This document shows positions 17,063-26,134 of a DNA stretch of 64,000 bases, one piece after another. The notes beneath the pieces are model-generated. The model was not told the origin of the DNA and did no database searches. It saw only the letters and a list, made by a program, of their open reading frames with translations. Source of the DNA: Sphingobium ummariense RL-3. Its GTDB lineage: Bacteria; Pseudomonadota; Alphaproteobacteria; Sphingomonadales; Sphingomonadaceae. Position 1 is the stretch's first letter, and each line of letters opens with the position of its first letter. The position numbers were made by a program, and so were the translations under genes. The stretch spans positions 1-64,000 of the forward strand of contig NZ_AUWY01000108.1 of the NCBI RefSeq assembly GCF_000447205.1, read 5' to 3'.

Positions 17063-20008
17063 GTGCCCGGACGCATTCCGATGACGACGCGGCAGCGCGC
17101 CGCCCTGCTGGCGTTGCCCGAAGACGAGGCGGTGATCGTGAAGCACCATAGCCTGTCCGACGATGACATGGCCGCAGTCGGAACCGCGCGAACCCCTGCA
17201 ACCCGGCTCGGCTATGCCCTGCAGCTTTGCTGCCTGCGGTATCCGGGCCGGCATCTGCGTCATGGCGAACTGCTGCCAGCACTCATGCTCGACCATATTG
17301 CCGAACAGGTCGGAGTGGATGCGGGCGTCATCGCTGATTTCGCGAGACGCATGCCCACACGCTACGATCAACTCGCCGCGATCAAGACGCGGTTTGGCTT
17401 CAGCGACCTGAGCCGGCCACGCCGTGCGGAATTGATGATGTGGCTGAAAGGTGAGGCTGCGACCACCATCGACGGGCGCGAACTGCTGGACCGGTTCCTG
17501 GACGAGATGCGCGCCCGCCGCATCGTCATTCCCGGTATCAGCGTCGTGGAACGCATGACGGCCGAGGCGATGCATCATGCTGAAACGGACATCGTGGCCG
17601 CAGTCGACGGCAGCCTCGCACCCGAAATCCGTCAGCATCTCGACATGCTCATCGATGACAAGGTCCATGACCGGCAAAGCCGACTGTCCTGGCTGCGTGA
17701 ACCGGAACCGCGTGTAACAGCCGGCTCGCTCATAGAAATCATCGAAAAGGTCGTCATGATCCGCAGGACCGGTGTGTCGGCATTGTCGATCGATCCCCGC
17801 GCCACACCGCGCCTGGCGCAATTTGCCCGGGAAGGCGTTCGTTATACAGCGCAGGCTTTCCAGCAGATGCGTCCCGCCCGCAGGCGAGTGGTGCTTCTCG
17901 CGACGCTGCGTGAGTTGGAAGCAACGCTCACCGATACCGCGATCGATATGTTTGGCGCGCTGGTCGGGCGCTCTCATCTCCGTGCCCGCAAACGGCTCGA
18001 GCAGCGGGTGGCCGTTTCCGGTCGCGAAGGGCGCGAACGGTTGCTGCGCATCGCCAGGATTCTGGAAGCAATGAGCCAAGCGAAACGAACTGGCGGCGAT
18101 ATCGCCGCGGCGGTCAGCGCCGTGGCATCCTTCGATACGATCGACGCGGACGCCGCGATCATCCGACGCACCGCCACACCGCACAGGGATGAGGTTCTGG
18201 ATGAGATTGCGGCCGAATACCGCACTTTCAAGCGGACGGGGCCGCTGTTCGTGCGTGCTTTCGATTTCCAGGGCCGAGCGGGCGTGCAGGAGTTGCGCGA
18301 GGCGATGGCCATCCTTGCCGATCTCGACGGAGACTGGCGTAAGCCGTTGCCTGCCGGCGTACCGCTCGGTCACATCGAACGACGCTGGCGCCGGTATGTC
18401 ATGACGCCCGGCGGGATCGATCGCGCCCATTGGGAGTTGGCGACCTACAGCGCCCTCGCCAACGCCCTGGCGTCGGGTGGGATGTGGGTGCCGACAGCCC
18501 GCATCCATCGCTCGCTCGGCGTGCTGCTCGCCCCGTCAGCTGCCAATGCCGTGCCGAAACAGGAATTCTCGCTCGGCGATCCGCATGCCTGGCTCGAGGA
18601 GAGAGCGGCACGGCTCGACGACACCCTGCGCGATGTCGCCAGCAATCTCGACAAGCGCGACCCCGCGCTCTTCGCCGGAGAACGGCTGCGGTTTCCGAAA
18701 GAGCCGGCCAAAGAGGCCGGCGAGGACGAAGGCCGGCAACTCGCGCTCGCCTGTTACGGTATGGTGCCCGCGACCCGGATCACCGACGTATTGTCACAGG
18801 TCGAGCGCTGGACCGGGTTCATCTCGCACTTCGGTCATGTCTCGACGGGCCTGCCGCCCTCCGACGAACATGCCTTCCTCGCCACACTGATCGCCGAGGC
18901 AACGAACCTCGGCCTGTCCCGCATGGCGGAAGTCTGCGGCGTGGCTTCCCGGCGCGTCCTCTTGCGCATGCAGACGTGGCATATGCGCGAAGAGACGTTC
19001 CGCGCCGCGCTCGCCTGCCTGACCGACGCCATCCATGTCGAGCCGCTCGCCGCCTGGTTCGGGCCAGGGCATCGTGCCTCGGCCGACGGCCAGGCTTATT
19101 ATCTCGGTGGGCCTGGTGAAGCCGGCGGGACGATCAACGCGCATTACGGGCGCGACCCGGTGGTCAAGATCTACACCACTATCACCGACCGATATGCGCC
19201 ACTCCATCAGACGGTGATCGCTGGCACGGCAGGCGAGGCCATCCACGCGCTCGACGGCATTCTCGGCCACGACAGCAGCGCCGACCTCACCGCCTTGCAC
19301 ACCGATGGAGGAGGAGTATCCGATATCGTGTTCGCCGTCATGCACCTGCTCGGTTTAGACTTCGAGCCCCGCATTCCACGCCTGTCGGACCGGCGGCTCT
19401 ATGGTTTCGAGCCGGCACGGCGTTATGGCCGGCTCGCGCCCCTGTTCGGGCGCCGCCTCAGCCGTGACCTGATCATCAGCCACTGGGAAGAGATCACCGA
19501 GGTGATAGGAGCGATGCGAGACCGCACCGTTACACCATCGCTGATCCTGAAGAAGCTGTCCGCTTACCGGCAACAGAACAGTCTCGCGGCCGCGCTCCGC
19601 GAGGTCGGACGGATCGAGCGCACGTTGTTCACGCTGCGATGGTTTGAAGACCGTGATCTTCGCCGCACCGTCACCGCCGAATTGAACAAGGGCGAGGCAC
19701 GCAACAGCCTGGCCCGGGCCGTCGCCTTCCATCGCCTCGGTCGCTTCCGTGACCGAGGCCTGGAGAACCAGCAGACCCGTGCGGCTGCCCTCAACCTCGT
19801 CACCGCCGCCATCATCCTGTTCAACTGCCGCTATCTCGGTCGCGCCATCGGTGAATTGCGACGCCGGGGTAGGGCGATCGACCCGGCCATGTTGTCCCGA
19901 ATGTCGCCACTGGGATGGGACCGGATCAATCTCACCGGCGATTACATCTGGTCCGACCGCCTCGACCTCGATGCCGAAGGCCTCATGCCCCTGCTCATCA
20001 AACCGTGA
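17063..20008 (+). CDS. tnpA: Tn3 family transposase
   Basis: A 981-residue DDE transposase, normal length for Tn3 family. GTG 17063 has GGAGG seven bases upstream, and the resulting start (PGRIPMTTRQRAALLALP) suits the family; ATG 17081 is an in-frame alternative. The C-terminal catalytic region is intact (THTDGGGVSDIVFAVMHLLG; SLAAALREVGRIERTLFTL; ending LTGDYIW). The stop lies within the right inverted repeat, as is usual. No frameshift seen. Confidence 0.95.
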   Translation: MPGRIPMTTRQRAALLALPEDEAVIVKHHSLSDDDMAAVGTARTPATRLGYALQLCCLRYPGRHLRHGELLPALMLDHIAEQVGVDAGVIADFARRMPTRYDQLAAIKTRFGFSDLSRPRRAELMMWLKGEAATTIDGRELLDRFLDEMRARRIVIPGISVVERMTAEAMHHAETDIVAAVDGSLAPEIRQHLDMLIDDKVHDRQSRLSWLREPEPRVTAGSLIEIIEKVVMIRRTGVSALSIDPRATPRLAQFAREGVRYTAQAFQQMRPARRRVVLLATLRELEATLTDTAIDMFGALVGRSHLRARKRLEQRVAVSGREGRERLLRIARILEAMSQAKRTGGDIAAAVSAVASFDTIDADAAIIRRTATPHRDEVLDEIAAEYRTFKRTGPLFVRAFDFQGRAGVQELREAMAILADLDGDWRKPLPAGVPLGHIERRWRRYVMTPGGIDRAHWELATYSALANALASGGMWVPTARIHRSLGVLLAPSAANAVPKQEFSLGDPHAWLEERAARLDDTLRDVASNLDKRDPALFAGERLRFPKEPAKEAGEDEGRQLALACYGMVPATRITDVLSQVERWTGFISHFGHVSTGLPPSDEHAFLATLIAEATNLGLSRMAEVCGVASRRVLLRMQTWHMREETFRAALACLTDAIHVEPLAAWFGPGHRASADGQAYYLGGPGEAGGTINAHYGRDPVVKIYTTITDRYAPLHQTVIAGTAGEAIHALDGILGHDSSADLTALHTDGGGVSDIVFAVMHLLGLDFEPRIPRLSDRRLYGFEPARRYGRLAPLFGRRLSRDLIISHWEEITEVIGAMRDRTVTPSLILKKLSAYRQQNSLAAALREVGRIERTLFTLRWFEDRDLRRTVTAELNKGEARNSLARAVAFHRLGRFRDRGLENQQTRAAALNLVTAAIILFNCRYLGRAIGELRRRGRAIDPAMLSRMSPLGWDRINLTGDYIWSDRLDLDAEGLMPLLIKP

Positions 20009-20036
20009 ATCTGTGTCCGAATAATGTACAGGGGCC
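20002..20036 (-). repeat. right terminal inverted repeat of Tn3-family element
   Basis: Reverse complement of the left repeat with two mismatches; contains the tnpA stop codon and ends in GGGGCC at 20036, followed directly by GACAA. Confidence 0.93.
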
Positions 20037-20041
20037 GACAA
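20037..20041. repeat. target site duplication, right copy (GACAA)
   Basis: Second copy of the 5-base duplication flanking the transposon; see 14399-14403. Confidence 0.9.
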
Positions 20042-21227
20042 GGCTGGATCGCAAGCCAACGGTCGCTGGCCGGCCTCCTTTTTCGTCTTGTTGCTCGCGG
20101 CGGCTGCGGCGTCGGCGGGACAGACGGCCATTCTCGCCTTCCTTCCGGCACTGGTCGACCCGGCTCGTGGCGCGCTATCGTCAAGCGCTCATGATTTTCA
20201 CGTCGCGAGCCTGACTGCGGTCCATCCCCTGGCAGCCTTGCTGGCGGCGCCGCTCTGGGGCTGGATCGCGGACCGGGTCGACTATCGGGCGATGTTGCGC
20301 GCAGCGCTGGTCATCCTCGCGCTGGTGACCGCGCCGATCGGCCTCGTCGGGTTGCCTGAGCTTTATGCATTGCGTCTGGTGGCGGGGATGGCGTCGGCCG
20401 CCATCATACCGTTGGGCTTGCTCTGCGCGAGCTTTGCCGCAAGCGGGCGCGCGGACCAGGCGCGCCGCTTCACCTGGCTGACCGCCTTCGTGTTTCTGGG
20501 CGATCTCGCCGGTCCGCTGGTGGCGGAGGTCTCGGCCGCGATCCTGCCCCGCGCTCCCCTCATGATCCTCGCTCTCGGCATCGGTGCCGTCGGGGCGGCG
20601 CTTTGCGCCGTGCGTCTGCCGCGCTGGTGTGCACCTTGCATCGATGGCGGAGACCTGCCCGCGCCTACGCTCGGCGCGACGTTGATCCTGCTTTTTATCA
20701 CGATCGTCGCGGGCGGCGGGCTGGCGGCGATGCATGTCAATCTCCTGGTGACGCGGAGCGCCATTTCGCTGAGCCGCGAAGAGATCGCCTGGATGCTCAG
20801 TCTCTGCGGATTGGGCATGCTGGCGGCACAGATCTTCCATGCAAAGCTGGATTGGCTGGTCACTGTGCCGAGGCGGCTTGCCGGATTGACGCTGGGCCTG
20901 CTGGCTGTGGCACTTTTCATGTTTCCTGTCGCCGCGAGTATGGCCGAGCTCAGTGGGATCATCGTTGCTGCCGGCTGGAGCTCGGCAACCCTTCGATTGG
21001 TCACCAGCTTCTGGATCAGCGGCGGCGGGGCCCCTTCAGGCGTGAAGCTCGGTTTCCAGCATTCCGCCGCCAGCATCGGGCAGGCGCTCGCGCCGCTGGC
21101 GATAGCCATCGTCGCTCCCGGGGCGCAGCCGCTCGTTCTGTGGGGGATTGGTGGTCTATCGCTAGCGCTGCTTGTGTCCCTGCCGCTAGCCTGGAGGCCG
21201 CCCGCCATCGTAAAATCATCTGCGTGA
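20037..21227 (+). pseudogene. MFS transporter, 3' part disconnected from its start
   Basis: The main body (about 395 codons) of a major facilitator transporter with about 12 membrane helices, including PLWGWIADRVDYRAML, the cytoplasmic loop typical of MFS proteins. The frame is open through the GACAA repeat but has no upstream ATG; the original GTG start lies at 14351, before the transposon. A TTG at 20088 could allow weak expression of a nearly complete protein, so loss of function is likely but not certain. Its former coupling to copB1 suggests a copper-related export role; the substrate is unknown. Confidence 0.85.
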
Positions 21228-21306
21228 TGAGGGGAGGGGCGCATTGATGCGTATAGAAAAGAAGGGGCCTCTGCCCCATGCTTATCGTTCTTCCGGGAGT
21301 CATTTC

Positions 21307-21744
21307 ATGAAGACCCGCCTATTCGTCGCCTTGCTGTTCCTCGCCATGCCCGGCGTAGCGCTTGCGGCCAGTGATATCGTCGTCCACCGGGATCCGGGAT
21401 GTGGATGTTGCGAGAAGTGGGCGCAGGCCGTGCGCGCGAAGCTGGGACGCAAGGTCGTCATGCGTGACGATGCGTCGCGCAGCGAGCTTCAGCGCAAGGC
21501 CGGCATGCCCCGGACGCTGGCATCTTGCCACAGCGCGATCGTCGATGGCTATATGATCGAGGGCCATGTCCCGATATCCGACGTCAAGCGCTTGCTGGCG
21601 ACCCGTCCTGCGGGCGTCAAAGGCATTGCGGTTGCGGGGATGCCGATCGGTTCGGAGGGCATGGAAGTGGCAGGCGCTGCCCGCCAACCCTATACGGTGG
21701 TGGCCTTCGGCAGCGCCGGTCAGCGAATTTTCGCCCGCCATTGA
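21307..21744 (+). CDS. DUF411 family metal-binding protein
   Basis: A 145-residue exported protein. ATG 21307 begins the signal peptide (MKTRLFVALLFLAMPGVALA). The mature part starts IVVHRDPGCGCCEKWAQ, the Cys-rich motif of DUF411 proteins, followed by the conserved TLASCHSAIVDGYMIEGHVP and GVKGIAVAGMPIGSEGM. Members are commonly encoded in cop/cus clusters and bind copper-like metals in the periplasm. It lies 79 bases after the MFS gene. Confidence 0.92.
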   Translation: MKTRLFVALLFLAMPGVALAASDIVVHRDPGCGCCEKWAQAVRAKLGRKVVMRDDASRSELQRKAGMPRTLASCHSAIVDGYMIEGHVPISDVKRLLATRPAGVKGIAVAGMPIGSEGMEVAGAARQPYTVVAFGSAGQRIFARH

Positions 21745-22005
21745 TATCGCGCGGTTTGCAGCATCCTGCAGAATTGCCCGGTGGTAGAGGACCCCGCTGT
21801 CGAGTGTAGAACCTTGTGTCAAGCGAGCTGATGGCGTCCCTACCCCTACCTACACTGAAAAAGCAACGATTTGTCTTGTAAGTTGTTCGCGGTCGTCTCC
21901 CTGATTTGCCTGAATTTGGCCCAAAATGTGGGAACGATTGTGGGACCGTTTGCCCACCGAAAGTGTGAGAACGGCCCCAACATTCCCGATCAGGGCCCCG
22001 AACCG

Positions 22006-22077
22006 ATGGCACTCACAGCATTGAAGGTGAAAAACGCGAAGCCCGGTCGCCATGTCGATAGCCGGGGCTTTGCCTGA
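22006..22077 (+). pseudogene. N-terminal remnant of a tyrosine integrase
   Basis: ATG 22006 reads MALTALKVKNAKPGRHVDSRGFA then stops. This matches the start of P4-like integrases of the DUF4102 type, which normally exceed 380 residues. Only the first 23 codons remain. It marks the site of a former integrative element, directly before the toxin-antitoxin pair. Confidence 0.6.
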
Positions 22078-22128
22078 TTGCACTTTGCGTTCGCTTGCAT
22101 TACATCGTCATGCAGAAAGGAAATCGAC

Positions 22129-22392
22129 ATGGCCGCAAACGCTCTTGTGCAGACCCGGATCGACGGAGCGGTGAAGGAGGAAGCCGCGACCGTGCTGGCT
22201 GCTATGGGGCTGACCGTCTCCGATGCCGTGCGCCTGATGCTGACCCGCGTTGCCCGCGACAAGGCCTTGCCGTTTGAACCGCTGGTGCCCAATGCCGAGA
22301 CGATCGAGGCCATGAAGGAAGCGCGCGAGGGAAAGGGCAAGCGGTTCGCCACGGTGGTCGACCTGATGGCCGACCTCAATGCGGACGATTGA
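22129..22392 (+). CDS. RelB/DinJ family antitoxin
   Basis: An 87-residue antitoxin. ATG 22129 has GAAAGGAAA upstream. The N-terminus (NALVQTRIDGAVKEEAATVL) is a ribbon-helix-helix of the RelB/DinJ type, with LTVSDAVRLMLTRVARDKALPF. It should neutralise the following toxin and repress their shared promoter. The two genes overlap by 14 bases. Confidence 0.9.
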   Translation: MAANALVQTRIDGAVKEEAATVLAAMGLTVSDAVRLMLTRVARDKALPFEPLVPNAETIEAMKEAREGKGKRFATVVDLMADLNADD

Positions 22393-22660
22393 ACGCTTCG
22401 GGCGGTTCAAGCGCGACTACAAGCGGGAGAAGAAGGGGCAGCACGCCAAGACGCTGGACGCTGACCTGATCCCGATCATCGAGGCGCTGGCATCCGACGA
22501 GCCGCTTGAACCGCGCCACCGCGACCATGCGCTGACCGGCGACTGGCGCGACCATCGCGATTGCCACATAAAGCCCGACCTCGTGCTGATTTACCGCAAG
22601 CCCGATGACGACACCTTGCAGCTTGTGCGCTTGGGATCGCACGCGGAATTGGGTTGGTGA
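22379..22660 (+). CDS. YafQ family mRNA interferase toxin
   Basis: A 93-residue RelE-fold toxin. Family landmarks: FKRDYKREKKG, LEPRHRDHALTGDWRDHRDCHI, DLVLIYRK and the C-terminal LVRLGSHAELGW, holding the conserved His, Asp and terminal His-x-E/L-F/W positions of YafQ. It would cleave mRNA at ribosomes when not bound by the antitoxin. The pair next to an integrase remnant is typical of mobile elements that persist by addiction. Confidence 0.92.
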   Translation: MRTIERFGRFKRDYKREKKGQHAKTLDADLIPIIEALASDEPLEPRHRDHALTGDWRDHRDCHIKPDLVLIYRKPDDDTLQLVRLGSHAELGW

Positions 22661-22980
22661 CGCCCGCGCATGGCGAGCTTATACGTTTGTCGGGTATGTC
22701 AGCCAGAGGCACGATTACGGGTTAGGTGTGATCAGCGAGCATCCGATGCCAACAAGCTTTTGCAGAAGACATCAATCGCAGAGATGCATTCGGCAGGCGC
22801 TGCTTGAAACAAAAATGAGGGCCATAAATCACTTTCACCCTCAAATTCTGACAAATTTGCCGTTAGTTCACGACTGGTGAGCGAGAAATGAGCCGATCGC
22901 GTTGGGCTTGAAGAGCCGACCGCTCGCTCCACCGTCGTGACCCCTACGTTGATGACCGGCGGATGCTGGCCCGGTAGACG
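22661..22980. other. intergenic region without recognisable gene
   Basis: Lower GC than its surroundings and lacking convincing reading frames. In the frame of the CorA fragment downstream, a TAG at 22975 blocks extension, though PYVDDRRMLAR just upstream of it may be degraded coding sequence. Confidence 0.4.
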
Positions 22981-23376
22981 ATGCTGCCGAGAGCGACGAC
23001 GACGCCCATGATGGCAAAAGATTCCATGCTCGAATGGCTCAAAAGCCAGATCGTGAGAAGGAAACCCTATTTCCGTGATTTGCTCGATCACATGCTCAGG
23101 GTTGAGAGCGCCATCACCGGCATCCGCGACATCCTGATCTCGGTGTTCGAGGCGAGTCACCTGCTCGAACAGCAGCGCCAGGGTGCGATCACGCGTCAGC
23201 TTGCCGCCTGGGCCGCGATCCTCGCGGTGCCTACCGCGATTGCCGGAATCTACGGCATGAATTTCGAGAATATGCCCGAACTGAAGACGCAATGGGGATA
23301 TTTCGTCATCCTCGGCGTCATCGCTGCGGTCTGCATTGGGCTCTACATCCGGTTCAAACGTAGCCACTGGCTTTGA
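22981..23376 (+). pseudogene. CorA-type magnesium/cobalt channel, C-terminal remnant
   Basis: 131 codons matching the last third of CorA: a long helix (LRVESAITGIRDILISVFEASHLLEQQRQGAITRQLAAW), the first membrane helix ending in the invariant YGMNF signature, and the second helix (YFVILGVIAAVCIGLYI). Complete CorA proteins are about 300 residues or more, so the N-terminal funnel is missing, and an in-frame stop lies just upstream. Probably a relic left by rearrangement. Confidence 0.7.
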
Positions 23377-23438
23377 CGGCGCAGATCGGCTTTCCACATC
23401 GCGCCGGGCTGAGGCTGCCGGGGGCCGGCCGCCATAAC

Positions 23439-23891
23439 TCAATGCTTTCGCAGAACCTCGGCGCGGTGCCGGTCCAACGCATCGAGCAAAGCCCTGCCGA
23501 TCAAAGGCTTTGCGAGAACGTGATCGAAGCCCGCCTCGGCGGCCCGCCAGGCCAGCAGCGTGTCGTGAAAGCCTGAGATCATGATGGCGCGTCCCGACCA
23601 TCCGATCTCGCGAAGGTGACGCAGCATCGCGAATCCGTCGATGTCGGGCATGCGATAGTCGAGGATGACGCAGTCTGCCTCCTTCGCGCGGGGGTCGGCC
23701 AACAGCGCGTGGCCGGTCGTATATCCCCACACGGCATAGCCGCGCGATCTCAGCAGCAGCTGGAGGCCACGCCGCACGCCGGGATCGTCGTCGGAGACGA
23801 GGATGGTGTATCTGCCATCATGCTGAGTGGAACGGACCGATGGCATTGCGAGAAGCGGACACCCGTGTGACGATTGCACCATCGATCGCAT
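23439..23891 (-). CDS. single-domain response regulator
   Basis: A 150-residue protein made of one receiver domain: acidic pocket in LVSDDDPGVRR, phosphorylatable Asp in VILDYRMPDIDG, Lys in LAKPL. No output domain follows. ATG 23891 has GACGAGG upstream; an internal ATG at 23846 would trim 15 residues. It is located 36 bases downstream of the FixJ-like gene on the same strand, so it could act as a phosphate sink or adaptor for the same kinase. Confidence 0.85.
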   Translation of the reverse strand: MRSMVQSSHGCPLLAMPSVRSTQHDGRYTILVSDDDPGVRRGLQLLLRSRGYAVWGYTTGHALLADPRAKEADCVILDYRMPDIDGFAMLRHLREIGWSGRAIMISGFHDTLLAWRAAEAGFDHVLAKPLIGRALLDALDRHRAEVLRKH

Positions 23892-23927
23892 ATCGCGCCT
23901 CGTCCCGTCGCTACGTAGAGGTCGCAG

Positions 23928-24551
23928 TCACTTCGGCTTGCGGCCCATGCCCGCGGCAAAGGCGATCCGCAGGGCTTCGGACAAATTGCGGACCTCGAGC
24001 TTGGCCATCAGGCTCGCGCGATGGACCTCGACCGTTCGCGATGAACAGCCCAGGTCATAGGCGATCGTCTTATTGGGCAGGCCGTTCGCCAGCCCTTCCA
24101 GCACTTCACGCTCCCGGGGCGTCAGTGCAGCGACCCGCACGCCGGCTTCAGAGGTTTCCAGAGTGCGAAAGTCGACATCGTCGAGACGCGCGAACGCGCG
24201 GCTGACGGCGCCGAGCAGGGCCGCTTTCTCGAAGGGCTTCTCGAGAAAGTCGACCGCGCCGCCTTTCATGGCCTGCACCGCAACCGACACGTCGCCATGG
24301 CCGGTCAGGACGATGACCGGCATGTTGACCCCGCGTGCTGCCATGGCGGCCTGAACCTCGAGACCGTCCATCTCGGGCATGCGCACGTCAAGGATGACGC
24401 AGCCGACGGCCGCCGACTTCGCCTCCTTGAGAAACTCCACGCCCGAGGCATAGGTCACGACGTCGTAGCCCGCGGTCTTGAGCGCAAAGCTCGCCGCCTT
24501 GCGGATGCTCTCCTCGTCGTCGACCAGATGGATGACGCGTCTATCCCCCAT
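23928..24551 (-). CDS. FixJ-family response regulator
   Basis: A 207-residue regulator with receiver domain (HLVDDEESIRK, Asp in VILDVRMPEMDG, Lys in LEKPF) and a LuxR-type HTH (LTPREREVLEGLANGLPNKTIA, SSRTVEVHRASLMAKL). Start ATG 24551, inside the end of the kinase gene and preceded by GGAGGAGGAAC, rather than 24572. It is the cognate partner of the PAS kinase by gene order. A paralogue lies alone at 36172-36807. Confidence 0.92.
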   Translation of the reverse strand: MGDRRVIHLVDDEESIRKAASFALKTAGYDVVTYASGVEFLKEAKSAAVGCVILDVRMPEMDGLEVQAAMAARGVNMPVIVLTGHGDVSVAVQAMKGGAVDFLEKPFEKAALLGAVSRAFARLDDVDFRTLETSEAGVRVAALTPREREVLEGLANGLPNKTIAYDLGCSSRTVEVHRASLMAKLEVRNLSEALRIAFAAGMGRKPK

Positions 24552-26106
24552 GTTCCTCCTCCGCCCGCGCATGGATCAAGGTAAAATGAAAGCGGGTGCC
24601 GCCACGGTCGGGGCGCTCCATCCAGATACGGCCGCCATGCGCTTCGATGATGGTCCGGCAGATCGAGAGGCCGAGGCCCATGCCGTCGGCCTTTGTCGAG
24701 TTGAACGCCGTGAAGAGCTGCTCGCGGATTCCGTCCGCGATGCCGGGACCGGTATCCTCCACGGTCACCTCGATCAGCCCGTCAGGGCGCAACCTGGTCG
24801 CCACCTTGAGGTCGCGAACCGGACACTCCGCCATCGCCTCGATGGCATTGCGCATCAGGTTGACCAGCACCTGCTGGATCTGCACCCTGTCGACGAGGAC
24901 CAGCGTCGCGGCGGGATCGACCGCAAAGAAGCTGCGGATGCCGCGCTCGCGTGCACCGACCAGCGCGAGCTGGCTCGCCTCGGCGATGACCTGCGGCAGC
25001 TCGTGGAGGCTCTTGTCGACCTCGCCGCGGGCGACGAAATCGCGCAGGCGCCGGACGATATGGCCGGCCCGCAGCGTTTCCTGTGCCGCATCATCCATCA
25101 CCGACCGTAGCGACACGAAGGGTTCGTCGTCCCGCTCGTCGAGCATGTCGCGGATCGTCTCGAGATAGAGCGCGACCGCGGCAAGCGGCTGGTTGAGCTC
25201 ATGCGCGAGCGTCGAGGCCATCGTGCCCATCGCGCTCAGCCGAGAGACATGGACCAGCTCTGCCTGCAGTTCCTTGAGCCTGAGCTCATCCTGCTCCTTG
25301 GCGGTGAGATCCCGGATAAAGCCGGTGAACAACCGCTGCCCGTCTTCACCGGCCTCGCCGACCGACAGCTGCATCGGGAAGGTTGAGCCGTCGCGGCGCT
25401 GGCCGACCACGACGCGACCGAGGCCGATGATCCGGCGCTCGCCGGTCTGCAGATAATGCGCGAGATATTCGTCGTGACGGTCGCGATCGGGCTGGGGCAT
25501 AAGGCAGGAGACGTTGCGGCCGACGAGCTCGGCTTCGCTGTAGCCGAACAGGCGTTGTGCCGCTGCGCTGAACGACGTGATGGCGCCGGTCTCGTCGATG
25601 ATGATCATCGCATCCGGCACCGTCGCCAGAATCGATTGCAGATGCTGCTCGCGGGTCTCGATCGATGCGCGGACCGCCGCCTCGTCGGTGACATCGCGGC
25701 TGATGCAGGCGAAGCCGCGATGTGTGTCGCCTTCGAACAGTGCGGTGATCGTCAGGCGCGCCAGATATTCCGCGCCGTTCTCGCAGACCCGCCACGCTTC
25801 GCGCTCCAGCGTGCCCTCGTGAAGGGCGGCCGCCAGGTCTGCGCCTGGACGCCCCGCCGCAATCTCGTCGGGCGGGTAGAACAGGTCGTGGGGCTGTCCC
25901 AGGACGCGATCGAGCGGCCAGCATTCGGCACGCTCGCCTTCTTCATTATAGCTCAGCACCATCCCGGAAGGATCGAGCAGCGTCAGGACGTGGCCGCCAG
26001 CCTGTCGCAGGAACAGCGGCGCAAGCCGCGCCACCTCCCTGGCAATCTCGTCGGGCCCGCGCCTCGTGTAGACCATCGGCCGGCTCACACGCCCGGCCGG
26101 GCGCAC
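24541..26106 (-). CDS. FixL-like PAS sensor histidine kinase
   Basis: A 521-residue cytoplasmic kinase without membrane helices. Two PAS domains (about 35-140 and 150-275, the second with DAMIIIDETGAITSFSAAAQRLFGYSEAE) precede the histidine box STLAHELNQPLAAV, N-box NLMRNAIEAM and the ATP motifs DTGPGI and GMGLGLSIC. This is the FixL/DctB kinase class. Haem binding as in FixL cannot be judged from sequence. It overlaps the response regulator by 11 bases and follows the DUF305 and copAB genes, suggesting that it senses redox or metal stress. The true start may be an ATG about 10 codons downstream. Confidence 0.9.
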   Translation of the reverse strand: MRPAGRVSRPMVYTRRGPDEIAREVARLAPLFLRQAGGHVLTLLDPSGMVLSYNEEGERAECWPLDRVLGQPHDLFYPPDEIAAGRPGADLAAALHEGTLEREAWRVCENGAEYLARLTITALFEGDTHRGFACISRDVTDEAAVRASIETREQHLQSILATVPDAMIIIDETGAITSFSAAAQRLFGYSEAELVGRNVSCLMPQPDRDRHDEYLAHYLQTGERRIIGLGRVVVGQRRDGSTFPMQLSVGEAGEDGQRLFTGFIRDLTAKEQDELRLKELQAELVHVSRLSAMGTMASTLAHELNQPLAAVALYLETIRDMLDERDDEPFVSLRSVMDDAAQETLRAGHIVRRLRDFVARGEVDKSLHELPQVIAEASQLALVGARERGIRSFFAVDPAATLVLVDRVQIQQVLVNLMRNAIEAMAECPVRDLKVATRLRPDGLIEVTVEDTGPGIADGIREQLFTAFNSTKADGMGLGLSICRTIIEAHGGRIWMERPDRGGTRFHFTLIHARAEEEHGG

Positions 26107-26134
26107 GTATCCGGGCGTAGCCGGACCGTGCCAC

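Larger units (their letters stand above)
14404..20036. mobile_element. complete Tn3-family transposon (5.6 kb)
   Basis: Bounded by 35-bp inverted repeats with two mismatches and by 5-bp direct repeats GACAA. It contains, from the left, an HU gene, an unknown protein, a resolvase (all minus strand) and a divergent tnpA whose stop lies inside the right repeat. All parts appear intact, so the element may still be able to move. Its insertion separated an MFS gene from copB1. Confidence 0.95.

Noticed and set aside
16931..18508. 525-codon minus-strand frame opposite tnpA
   Set aside because: Low-complexity product and overlap with an intact transposase.
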